Shown here: positions 27,401 to 35,457 of the stretch, piece after piece | Numbering within the stretch: the first letter of the stretch is position 1 | Layout of the letters: each line of letters begins with the position of its first letter | Origin: Chitinispirillales bacterium ANBcel5 | GTDB taxonomy: Bacteria; Fibrobacterota; Chitinivibrionia; Chitinivibrionales; Chitinispirillaceae | Reading direction: 5' to 3' | Length of the DNA: 64,000 nucleotides | Assembly: GCA_029688955.1 (NCBI GenBank) | Contig: JARUKZ010000016.1 | Coordinates: 1 to 64,000, forward strand | Program-made: the position numbers and the translations under genes | Notes under the pieces: generated by a model | What the model saw: only the letters and a program-made list of their open reading frames with translations | The model's database searches: none | What the model was told of the DNA's origin: nothing

Positions 27401-30336
27401 GTAAATGTCCACTGTGATGCATCATCGGTTGAAATATCGCTGTGATCTACAGATTCTACAACCTCTTCTGTTCTCGTTCCACCACGAAAAACGGTGCGGA
27501 TACGCTCAGCGCGAAAGTGTACCTCTACATTTTCTATGGCGTTACCGTCTACATCGGTTACGATCCAATCAACGGTTACTTCATCACCGGGAGCATATGA
27601 GTACTGATCTGTTTTCAGGCCCACATAGTAGCTTGCGGGGTGGATTAGAGTGCTTGTGGATGATGTCCACTGTTGACGATTCACATCGGTTACCGACCCT
27701 TCTACGGTTAGTGTAACGGGACGGGGTGGTTTTTTATCTCTAACGGTAATGTCAATGTTGTGTTCGCCAGAAAAATCTGTTACACCTTCGAAACGTTCTC
27801 TGGTCCCTGAACCGGATCGGGAAGGTAAAACATACCAACCCCAAAACCAGGGCAATTGCTCACCAAAAGAGTATTCATGACGATTAGGGGGGGTATAGTA
27901 TGCATCGTCTGTTCTAACTGTCCAGTTAACGGGTGCACCGGAAAGTCCTCCGCCTGCATAGTAGGAACCTTTGACCGTCGCAGAAAGTGCTTTGTTCAGA
28001 AAATGAGGTCCTGGGTCTGTGGACGTTTGTACTTCAAATTCAGGTGCCCTGAATTCCTGAATCTCAAAAGTATGGCTATAGGCATGGTTGGCAGTTCTTA
28101 AATCGATACGGGCTGTGCCCAAATTGGGCGTGGAAGGGATATCGAAAGAAAAGTCAAATCCACCCATGGATGAAAGCCGCGCAGTGTCGCGCGCAATCTC
28201 ATTTCTTCTTGAATCGAAAACCACATAGAGGAGCGGCTCTTCTGTATTTGGTAACTCAATATCAGCACCAACATCCTGAGATAGTGTCCTTAGCCGACCC
28301 TTTATATGCACCTCTTCACCGGGACGATACATACCTCTGTCATCAAAAACGTGAAACAGTGCCTGTCCAGAACGAACGTTACGAACAAGGTGCATAGGTA
28401 AAAATGCGCTGTCTGCTTCATTTACGGCAATGAGTTTTGGGCTGGATTGTTCACTGAGTTTTATTCCTGAGATCCCATCCTCGCCCGTTACTTCCTCTTT
28501 TGAACCTGCGATCACTTTAACATTTGCCAAAGGTGCACCAGCATCAAGTGATGTGGCCATTACCAGAAGGCTGGTTGGGTCGGTCCACGCATCAAGACCG
28601 ATATTGGTTACCTGTAACCAGGAAATGGCATGAGGATTCCGGGCAAAAAATGACTTTCGTGATCCTTTCATCGGTTCAGTAGGGCTAACCCATACGATCA
28701 GGTGACCTTTGGTACCGGAAAGATAGCTGCTTAAATCAATCTCTGTTTCTATTATACTGTTAAGATCTCCTTTGATCGCCACGGTATCAGTGGTAACCAT
28801 GGTTCCGGGTACGCTGTTTAACCAGGTATCATCAGATCGGTAATGGGGGATTCTGTTATAGGTAGAATAGTCCGAAGGGCTTACATGCCATACTTTGTAG
28901 GCAAGGTTTTTATAGTTAACAGTACTTACGCGAAATGATGGTTTCGATGAAGGGTCCACTACAGACATTCTGGAATTATTGGAAAAGAATCTCGGATGAT
29001 CATTGCCTACTTTAATATCAAAACTGATCGCTTTGTTTAAGCTTTGACCAAATACATCTTTAATCTCGGGTGAAAACCGAACGGTATACTCTGTTGCAGG
29101 TGTTTTGCGGCCACTGATCCATATTCTGTTGCCACTACGATCGATAGTGAGCCCCTCGGTGGCAGGGGATATTTCAACCATCGATGTACAAAAGGAATCA
29201 TACTCAATCTTGTTGTTCGCAACGAAAAACCAGTTTTGATCCGGATAGCAAACATCGCTGTTGCGATTGCATCTTTGATGAGAAATTGTGAGAGGGTCGT
29301 AGGTGCGAAATGAAAAAATTTGCTTTTCGGGGCTTTTGTTTGGCCCTTCAAGGGACTTAACACCCTTATCTATTGTAACTGTAATGTTATGGGCTGCAGG
29401 GAGTTCAGTGTTTGTGAATAGTAGAACCCAGTGATCATCTGCGGTTTGTTGTGCCAATTTTTTTATGTGTTCATGTTCTTCGGTAAGATCATTTAGAGTA
29501 CCCCTGCGAAAAGGTAACTTTTTATCACCTGTGTTTACAGTTGTTAAACGGACGATTTGATCGGGATCAATCTTTTGATTGAAAGTCATAAAAATCGGAG
29601 TGTTGGTTGGGGTTCTGTTGCCGGATGGATAGTTACTTTTTAACTCAGGTGGTGGGGTAGAGAAGCTGAACGTTGTTTGCCCACCTATTGTTTTCCCCTC
29701 GATTGATTGGGCATTGTCGTGCACAACCAGAGTATAATCGGTCGCATTATTCAGTTTAACTCTCTCAGGTTCAAATATTAGGGTTCGGGTTCCCATCCAG
29801 CGCCATGAGCCCTGTGGTTGGGGGGTGAGAGTAACCGGGACATTTTCTGCGGCATCATCTTGTGATGTAACCTCCACCATGGGTCTGTTAAAAGTAATGC
29901 TTACATGGGGAGCTAAAGGAACATCACCCTCCGGAGCAACACGTAAAACTGAGAGTTGCACCGTGTCGTGGAGCTGATTAGATGTGGGAGGAGCAAGGTC
30001 TTCAGTGGAGGGAAACTCACTTTCTACTGTAGTACCGCTACGGGGTGCAGGTTGGGTACTCTCACGAAGGGAGAAAGCGGTTGTATCTAACTCTTCATCA
30101 ATTTGCTCGAGTCGGTTCAGGTGATGACTAATCACCGATTCACCAAGTTTTTGTGTGGGTGCCAGTGGCGGGGACACATGTTTTTCATGCCCCTTACCCT
30201 CGCTGATCTCAATTATTGCGTCCTGAGTCTCATTTAGGATGGGACTGTTTTGAAATTTAAACTGGTGGCTTGAACTGCAAAAAACCAGAACTGTTACAGA
30301 AAGGATGAAATACCGGTACTTTGATAGTCGCTGCAT
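24406..30336 (-). CDS. alpha-2-macroglobulin family protein (YfaS-like, no thioester cysteine)
   Basis: A 1976-residue exported protein with an N-terminal hydrophobic signal (residues 8-22; a cysteine at 20 does not sit in a good lipobox). Family marks include DDRGMYRPGEEVHIKG near 664, VLVVDEAILALSNYQ near 1168, and the thioester-domain region VALQDVLEAF plus NRDGGFGFW near 1500-1540. Where thioester members read YGCxEQ, this one reads FAGSEQIASR near 1488, so the cysteine is replaced. That places it with the YfaS-type, which lack a thioester. Members of this family are proposed to trap proteases in the periplasm. The usual neighbour pbpC is absent. The frame is intact over nearly 6 kb. Confidence 0.88.
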   Translation of the reverse strand: MQRLSKYRYFILSVTVLVFCSSSHQFKFQNSPILNETQDAIIEISEGKGHEKHVSPPLAPTQKLGESVISHHLNRLEQIDEELDTTAFSLRESTQPAPRSGTTVESEFPSTEDLAPPTSNQLHDTVQLSVLRVAPEGDVPLAPHVSITFNRPMVEVTSQDDAAENVPVTLTPQPQGSWRWMGTRTLIFEPERVKLNNATDYTLVVHDNAQSIEGKTIGGQTTFSFSTPPPELKSNYPSGNRTPTNTPIFMTFNQKIDPDQIVRLTTVNTGDKKLPFRRGTLNDLTEEHEHIKKLAQQTADDHWVLLFTNTELPAAHNITVTIDKGVKSLEGPNKSPEKQIFSFRTYDPLTISHQRCNRNSDVCYPDQNWFFVANNKIEYDSFCTSMVEISPATEGLTIDRSGNRIWISGRKTPATEYTVRFSPEIKDVFGQSLNKAISFDIKVGNDHPRFFSNNSRMSVVDPSSKPSFRVSTVNYKNLAYKVWHVSPSDYSTYNRIPHYRSDDTWLNSVPGTMVTTDTVAIKGDLNSIIETEIDLSSYLSGTKGHLIVWVSPTEPMKGSRKSFFARNPHAISWLQVTNIGLDAWTDPTSLLVMATSLDAGAPLANVKVIAGSKEEVTGEDGISGIKLSEQSSPKLIAVNEADSAFLPMHLVRNVRSGQALFHVFDDRGMYRPGEEVHIKGRLRTLSQDVGADIELPNTEEPLLYVVFDSRRNEIARDTARLSSMGGFDFSFDIPSTPNLGTARIDLRTANHAYSHTFEIQEFRAPEFEVQTSTDPGPHFLNKALSATVKGSYYAGGGLSGAPVNWTVRTDDAYYTPPNRHEYSFGEQLPWFWGWYVLPSRSGSGTRERFEGVTDFSGEHNIDITVRDKKPPRPVTLTVEGSVTDVNRQQWTSSTSTLIHPASYYVGLKTDQYSYAPGDEVTVDWIVTDVDGNAIENVEVHFRAERIRTVFRGGTRTEEVVESVDHSDISTDDASQWTFTPSDGGTWKLTAVVTDNNDRHNYTAIRRWVRDPQIRPAKRVETQDIMIFPDKDSYAAGDTAKLTIQTPFAPSEGVVLLKRHGFEEQRRFTLDKTSKVISIPIKERYTPNIHVEVHISGVAPRENRTGKVNEPVPKQPALANGSINLPVPPSQRTLNVVAEAEKESLSPGESTNVAVTVKDAGGDAVRDAEVTVLVVDEAILALSNYQMRDPIEVFYRTRPPMVRKSHNRPYIILTDDSELDAIEPQGGSRSSQNSVLGAVSRSLDSAPRMMAMELSEMEPASEESSSPVTMRTDFNPLAAFTPAGKTDSSGTLNASVKLPDNLTRYRIMVIASEGSGRFGVAESNMTARLPLMVRPSAPRFLNFGDNFELPVVLQNQTDDDLTVDVVTRAQNAALHNQGYKVQIPSNDRVEVRFPASTVAAGTARFQVMASTEDGFSDASAFELPVWTPAKSEAFATYGTIDSGAVSYSVKHPAEIWPQFGGVTVSTSSTALQALTDAFIYLYTYKFAGSEQIASRIISIVALQDVLEAFNIPDIPSPDEIQKQLKTDIETLASRQNRDGGFGFWRLNQRSHPFTSLHVIHALNRALEKGYEIPSQVKRLADSYLTNIERHIPSYYSPQTRRTVIAYSLYVRSLDGDHNEKRARNLLKEAPVEEWSIGALGWLLYTLSGSPQSSEVNAIIQHLENRVHETASTAQFTTRFSEQDHLIFHSSRRSDAIVLEALIKARPQSDLIVKLVRGLLAHRKAGRWGNTQENGFVLLALDSYFAAYESQTPDFVARAWLGSQYAGDHAFRGRTAETHQITIPMHFLADQDTSENLTLLKEGAGRMYYRVGMNYAPKSLRLDPADHGFHVERQYEGMDNKEDVTLRSDGTWEIKAGTRVKVTVTMVAPGRRYHVALIDPLPAGLEPLNPSLAVTADLPEESTRQRFWWWSRPWYEHQNMRDERVEAFASLLYGGVYEYTYYARATTPGEFIVPPAKAEEMYAPETFGRSGSNVVIVK

Positions 30337-30540
30337 TTGATTTTTTCCGCTGTTTGTCGGTGTGAGTGTGGAATTTTCCCTATTATACTATTAAATCTAC
30401 ATTAAGGGGTTGGTTTATTTAAAGTTCGGGGGCACTTAGATTCATAAATTTATTGAATTCATTGTTGCCTGTGCAAATGGTTATAAACTAAATCTGTAAA
30501 GTTTTTAAAACGCGCGTTAGTTTTTGTTCCGTAGAGAGTG

Positions 30541-30654
30541 TTTTTATAATTCAGTGTCGCCCGGCTTCCCTACGAAGTAGCTTCTGCTACGGAGGCTGCT
30601 CGACAAATAGTCAAGGTGGTTCTTAGAATTTTTTTTATGATTCAGTGTCGCCCG
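30541..30654. repeat. 23-bp direct repeat, two copies
   Basis: Copies at 30541-30563 and 30632-30654 agree at 22 of 23 positions (core ATTCAGTGTCGCCCG preceded by TTTTTAT). They are 91 bp apart, start to start. The segment between them contains a small hairpin GTAGC-TTCT-GCTAC. Confidence 0.8.
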
Positions 30655-30877
30655 AGGCGAAGGTGGCCACCCCCCAGAGAAGTCTGGTGGCAAGTGATAG
30701 GTTCCTCACGGGGGCGCCAAGATAGTTGCTTGCCACGTGTAAGTGTGAATGGTTTGTTTTACCGGAGAGATGTTACCTTGTTTATCATGCACTGGCTATA
30801 GAGGCTGAAAAATTGGGCCACATTACTATAGTCTCAAGAGTAGGGTGGGGTTGAGCAAGAGGGAATGCGTTTTTATG

Positions 30878-30943
30878 GTCCCGTAGGGACTGCATATTTA
30901 TAGCTCAAACATACAGAGATAGATAGCCTTGTCTCGTAGGGAC
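30878..30943. repeat. pair of GTCCCGTAGGGAC-type palindromes (REP-like)
   Basis: GTCCCGTAGGGAC (30878-30890) and GTCTCGTAGGGAC (30931-30943) are 13-bp near-identical palindromes 53 bp apart, each followed by an A/T-rich tract. The same TAGGGACA motif recurs in the long palindrome at 31471-31531. This is the pattern of an interspersed REP-type family. Confidence 0.6.
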
Positions 30944-31004
30944 AAAATATTTCTTTTGACACCAAAGCTGGAATGTTGGAATGTTGGAATGTGGGAATGT
31001 ATGT

Positions 31005-31438
31005 GGTATGTGTGATGTGGTATGTGGTATGTGGTATGTGTGATGTGTGATGTGTGATGTGTGATGTGTGATGTGTGATGTGTGATGTGTGATGTGGTAT
31101 GTGTGATGTGGTATGTGTGATGTGTGATGTGGTATGTGTGATGTGTGATGTGTGATGTGTGATGTGTGATGTGGTATGTGTGATGTGGTATGTGTGATGT
31201 GGTATGTGGTATGTGTGATGTGTGATGTGTGATGTGTGATGTGGTATGTGTGATGTGTGATGTGTGATGTGTGATGTGGTATGTGTGATGTGTGATGTGG
31301 TATGTGTGATGTGTGATGTGTGATGTGGTATGTGTGATGTGTGATGTGGTATGTGTGATGTGTGATGTGTGATGTGTGATGTGTGATGTGTGATGTGTGA
31401 TGTGTGATGTGTGATGTGTGATGTGTGATGTGTGATGT
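31005..31438. repeat. array of 62 perfect heptamers in two forms
   Basis: Reading in steps of seven from 31005, every unit to 31438 is either GTGATGT (46 copies) or GGTATGT (16 copies). There are no other variants and no slips in register. The second form is scattered through the first half to three quarters; the last dozen units are all the first form. The plus strand is G/T-only except for A, and the minus strand A/C-rich. Degenerate flanks at 30998-31004 and 31439-31470 continue the theme with longer units. The long minus-strand open frames across it (poly HTSHITH) are by-products of the repeat. Confidence 0.95.
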
Positions 31439-31470
31439 GTGTGGTGGTATGTGTGTGGTGGTATGTGTGT

Positions 31471-31531
31471 GGTAGGGACACCCCTTGTGGGTGTCCTCCT
31501 TCTACGGAAACCCACAAGGGGTGTCCCTACC
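31471..31531. repeat. long perfect palindrome beside the heptamer array
   Basis: Two 22-bp arms (31471-31492 and 31510-31531) are exact reverse complements around a 17-nt loop; each arm contains GGGACACCCCTTGTGGG or its complement. The RNA would form a very stable hairpin. There is no T tract, so it is not a standard terminator. Its TAGGGACA core links it to the REP-like palindromes on the other side of the array. Confidence 0.9.
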
Positions 31532-31758
31532 ATCATCCGGGGCAAATAACCACCCGTATGAAAACATTTGATTTCCCCAAAAAAAACATTGGGGGATATC
31601 GTTGGCCATGTTTCGTTAGGAATCGTGGTGATATTTATGTATTTCATACCTACAATAATAAAACATTTTGAATGCAAATATGCAGCAATATACTGTGGAT
31701 ATGCAATCAATAAAAAGAGATGATATAAGTGCCATTGGTGTTTTTGAGGAGATTATAG

Positions 31759-32867
31759 ATGAATAACAGTAAACCATGCGAACTACTATTTCCATTCTCG
31801 ATTGAGGTTGATTCGATGGAAAAACTGCTTTTGGTAAATTTTGAGAAAGACCCTGATTCGATTTATGTGGCATTTGAGCCACAGGTGTTTAACGATGCCA
31901 CAAAAGGCTGTGGTCATATAGTCATCGGGTGGAGAACAGATAAAAAGGTTGATGTTTACCATCAGAAAACGCTCAATATTGATCCCTCAAACTACAACAT
32001 TGCCGGTGCCGGATTAAACGAAATGATTCCGGTGGATATGGAAAAAGCATCTTATGAGGTGAATGATTTTGGTGTACAAGCCCATATAAATTCAAGGACA
32101 GAGAAGGAAGAATTGTTGAAATAGCAATCAATGAAAGTAACCCCAAAAAAAGAAAACCTTTTGGACTCTTAGCCCCTATGGGTGATGCGGCTATCAATCC
32201 AACATCGCTGCCTTTGGTTATTCTTTATGATTTCTATTTTGTTCGAAAAAAGCAAACTGAAGTTATAATTTCAATAAACGGCAGGTCTCATCAATTGGAT
32301 GAGCTCCCAATACCTATAGATTGGCAAAAAATGACCTTTGCGCGGTACAGCCCTAAGCCATTGATTGCAACTTTAAACCCTGAGTATAATGGGCTGTTGA
32401 AACCATTAGAGATAGAAATGGGACAGAAAATATATGAAAAAGGCAATTGTAGCTACCAAATAGAATGGACCGACCAAATAGCATCCATAAAATCGATGTG
32501 CCTAAAAAGTGACAACCATATACTTACCATGAGTTTTACACCTTCTTTTCCATGTTTGAATACAACCATGGTAAACACCCGATATAAAGGATTTTTCGAA
32601 GTCTGCGGACATGAGTCGGCAGGGAATATTTCTGGAGAATACACTGTCCATTCAGATAAGAAAAATATTCACATAAGAGCGGTACCATCGAAAGGGTGGA
32701 AGCCCAAAGTAACCAAATTTTCCACATGGTTTTTATTCAATGTTGTGAACGTTTTTAAGAAATGGCCTACTACCTATCGATGGGATGGGCAATTGCAAAA
32801 GAACGCTGAAGGGTCATGGTATATGCAGTCAAAGTGGATTCGTACAGGACAGATATTGAAAAACTAA
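31759..32867 (+). pseudogene. unrecognised protein gene with one frameshift
   Basis: The start at 31759 has GAGGAG 7 nt before it. The first frame runs to a stop at 32122-32124. The second, one base out of register, continues to 32867. Reading across near 32090 gives a smooth junction (VQAHI then NFKDREGRIVEIAINES), which fits loss of one T in AATTTC. The joined product would be about 369 residues. No domain is recognised; it has no signal peptide and a globular look. It could be a true pseudogene or a sequencing error. It follows the heptamer array and precedes a family 2 transferase gene. Confidence 0.7.
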
Positions 32868-32957
32868 AATCCACTTTCTGTAAAATTTCCGTGTCATAAA
32901 GTTTGCAACTACTCAATAGTAATTGCAACACTGTGTACCTCTGATCAGGGGAAAATA

Positions 32958-33680
32958 ATGGATAAATGTATATCGGTAATTATCCCCACCTACAACGAAA
33001 GAAACTATATCAATAAATGTATACACAGTGTTTTGTCACAAAAGAGTGCAGATACAGAGTGGGAGATTATTGTTAGCGATGGTGGAAGCACAGATGCAAC
33101 GTTAGATGTGCTCTGTTCATGCGTACATAAACTTTGCGCAGCGCGGGGCAGAGCCCGACAGCTTAATGCCGGTGCGGTTGAAGCAAAGGGAGAGATCCTT
33201 TTCTTCCTTCATGCCCACAACTTACTACCACAGGGAGCCTTTGATGCAATCAGCAGCACCATCTATGGTGAAGGGTATGATGGTGGTGGTTTTTCGAATC
33301 GTTTTTCACAGGAAAACAAACGGATAAAACGTGCCGGACGAATTATCAATATGGAATTAAAGGATATCGATCGGGATCATAAGAACATTTCCTTTTGCGG
33401 TGATAACGGAATATTTGTCAAAAGAGGTGTGTTTAATACCCTTGAAGGGTTTCGTGATATGCCGATTATGGAAGATGTTGACTTTTCACTACGGTTAGGC
33501 AGAAGTTTTCGGTGCAAAAGAATCACAGAACCGTTAATTATCACTTCCTCCAGAAGGTTACTTCAGCACGGCATATGGCGAACACAGTTAGAGTGGTTTT
33601 TGCTCATGAAGCTTTACCGTTTTGGCGTGTCGCCACATCTACTGCAAAAAATCTACCGACGGTATCAACTACAGAAGTGA
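32958..33680 (+). CDS. family 2 glycosyltransferase, rSAM/selenodomain-associated type 2
   Basis: A 240-residue GT2-fold protein: SVIIPTYNERNYI at the start, VSDGGSTDATL, the subfamily mark RGRARQLNAGA, and MEDVDFSLRLGR near 175. This pattern is that of the 'transferase 2, rSAM/selenodomain-associated' group. Odd point: where relatives read FLHADT, this protein reads FLHAHN near residue 92, so the acidic residue of the metal-binding DxD-like site is replaced. The companion transferase 1 type is at 39778-40395. The ATG at 32958 has a GGGG stretch 7 nt before it. Activity is uncertain. Confidence 0.82.
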   Translation: MDKCISVIIPTYNERNYINKCIHSVLSQKSADTEWEIIVSDGGSTDATLDVLCSCVHKLCAARGRARQLNAGAVEAKGEILFFLHAHNLLPQGAFDAISSTIYGEGYDGGGFSNRFSQENKRIKRAGRIINMELKDIDRDHKNISFCGDNGIFVKRGVFNTLEGFRDMPIMEDVDFSLRLGRSFRCKRITEPLIITSSRRLLQHGIWRTQLEWFLLMKLYRFGVSPHLLQKIYRRYQLQK

Positions 33681-33718
33681 TTGGGTGCTTAGCAAAACTA
33701 AAACAGATATTTAAACAA

Positions 33719-33774
33719 CCAGTACAGCAGGCTTTAACAGATAACTGTTAGTAATCAGGGCCTGCTGTAACTGG
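33719..33774. terminator. imperfect stem-loop after the GT2 gene
   Basis: CCAGTACAGCAGGC (33719-33732) pairs with GCCTGCTGTAACTGG (33760-33774), with one bulge. An inner AACAG/CTGTT hairpin sits in the loop. It lies between convergent genes and may end both, but no T tract follows. Confidence 0.45.
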
Positions 33775-33872
33775 CTTGCACATAGGGATAGACAGCATAG
33801 ATCCGGCAATCATAAAGAAAAAGGAAGTACTGTAAATCAATTGTTTGCAAAACGTTTACCACAACTTTAAAA

Positions 33873-34401
33873 CTATGTAACACTCATTTTTGCTGCAAGA
33901 TACCAACCCACTACCGCTCCATACAAGAAGGTGTGAGCAACAAAGCCCTGCCAAAACTGACTTGCCTCCTGAGGGAACCACATCCATCCCAATGCAGGAG
34001 CGATGAGATAGAAATTTATCACCCACATCAGTAGTCCAAGTGCGCTTGCAGTGAGAATCACCGCAGATTTGGTTGAATGAAAAGGCCTAACCGCAGCAAT
34101 AATCAAGGCGAATATGGCGCCCGCTATAATAGAATACACCATATGGACGACTACACCGGCAAATGCCGCTACCGGCAGTGAAAAATCCGGGGAAAGGGCC
34201 TCTTGTCCCAGAACTGTGCCTGCGATCATTCGTAAAGGAGAAAAAAAACTGCCCCATTAGTATAAGGGCCACTATCATTTCAAATAAAGCGAACGTTATA
34301 CCTCCTATAAGCCCTGCAACCAGGCCACTTTTAGCCCAGGAACGATAATCAACACCATATGCTTCTTTTCCCCTGACACCGGCGTTTTGAGCCATTTCCA
34401 T
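33873..34401 (-). pseudogene. small multi-spanning membrane protein gene, frameshifted at T8
   Basis: The start at 34401 (MEMAQNAGVRGKEAYG) has AGGTGG 7 nt before it. The frame holds through a first membrane helix (GLVAGLIGGITFALFEMIVAL) to a run of eight T on the minus strand (34241-34248). With seven T it reads on as GQFFSPLRMIAGTVLGQEAL and three more helices to the stop at 33873. The intact product would be about 175 residues with four to five spans. The family is not recognised with confidence. A homopolymer slip can be a mutation, a phase-variation switch or a sequencing error. Confidence 0.72.
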
Positions 34402-34441
34402 AGTTAACCACCTGTTAGATTTCACTTGAAGACAATTTTTC

Positions 34442-35291
34442 CTATCCCCCTGATTCAAAGTTGGGATAGAGCGACATTCCGCCATCAAAATAGAGAGTTG
34501 CTCCGTTTATGTAATCTGAGCTGTCTGATGCCAGCCAAAGCGCACATTTGGCCACATCATCCGGCTCACCAATCCGTTTGTAGGGGATTAGTTTTAACAG
34601 CTTTTGGGCACCCTCTTCCGTTGACCAGGTTTGAGCATTTATTGACGTTTTTATCGCACCGGGTGCAATGATATTAGTTCTGATTTTGTACCTTGCCACC
34701 TCCTGGGCAATGCTTTTAAAGAGCATGGATATTGCGCCCTTTGATGCGGCATAATTAACATGTCCGGCCCAGGGTATTAAATCGTGAACAGAGCTGATAC
34801 TTATGAGTTTTCCAGCCGAACATGATATTCCCTCTCTGATCCCCTGAGTTTTAAACAGACGCACTGCTTCACGGGCACAAAGAAAGTGTCCTTTAAGGTT
34901 GACTCCGATCACGGTATCAAATTGCTCAACTGTCATCTCCTCAAATGCGTTGTCCCTTTGAATCCCTGCATTGCACACCACTATATCAACAGCACCAAAT
35001 CGCTGGGCAGCAGCATTAAACATTGCCAAAACATCCTCTTCCTTTGAAACATCCGCGCGGTAAATAAATGCCCTTGAACCACTTTAACCCATTAACTCTG
35101 CAACCTCTGAAGCGCCTTGTTCATTGCGTGAATAATTTATACATACATCTGCGCCTGCTTTGCCAAACAGTATGGCTATTGCTCTGCCTATACCGGAACT
35201 CGCTCCGGTAACAACGGCTTTTTGACCTTTTAAAATTAGGAAGTGATGGGCTATCCCCTAAGGTGTTTTCTTTATTAAGATTGTTATCCAT
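34442..35291 (-). pseudogene. broken short-chain dehydrogenase (glucose 1-dehydrogenase-like)
   Basis: An SDR of about 283 residues if repaired. From the ATG at 35291 (AGGAG about 11 nt upstream) the frame is lost near 35228-35235, where one extra A in an A run separates the N-terminal extension from [22 protein letters not shown] at 35084-35086 then interrupts ELMG-stop-SGSRAFIYRADVS. The rest is clean: VVCNAGIQ, SISSVHDLIPW, YAASKGA and the C-terminal ATLYFDGGMSLYP. Two separate lesions make a sequencing error unlikely to explain all. An intact SDR of a different subfamily lies divergently at 35458. Confidence 0.82.
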
Positions 35292-35457
35292 TGAAATGAT
35301 CTCTCCTGAATAAAAACCGTATCTCTTCACTACCTGTATTAACACTTAGTTAACGCAATGGATATGCCGGTATGTTTATTGCAGAAAATTCTTTATTATA
35401 ACGATTTAAAATCCCACAAGAATAAGTACGGTACTCCAAAAACCATAGGATGTCACT

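Larger units (their letters stand above)
30337..31004. other. gene-free, repeat-rich stretch before the heptamer array
   Basis: No gene is supported in 668 bp. It holds a 23-bp direct repeat, several small palindromes including an 8-bp pair GTGGCAAG/CTTGCCAC (30687-30736), two GTAGGGAC-type palindromes, and short GGAATGTT repeats (30970-30998) that run into the heptamer array. It may contain remnants of mobile or structured elements. Confidence 0.6.

Noticed and set aside
31005..31438. CRISPR array
   Set aside because: Units are 7 bp, contiguous and without spacers, and no cas genes are nearby.
30873..31710. Long minus-strand frames encoding poly HTSHITH-type proteins of over 200 residues
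   Set aside because: They are produced by the heptamer array: 7 bp is not a multiple of 3, so every minus-strand frame reads the same stop-free peptide. There is no ribosome site or domain.
32080..32110. Programmed ribosomal frameshift in the orphan gene
   Set aside because: No heptameric slippery sequence or downstream structure is visible at the joint, and neighbouring genes are also broken.
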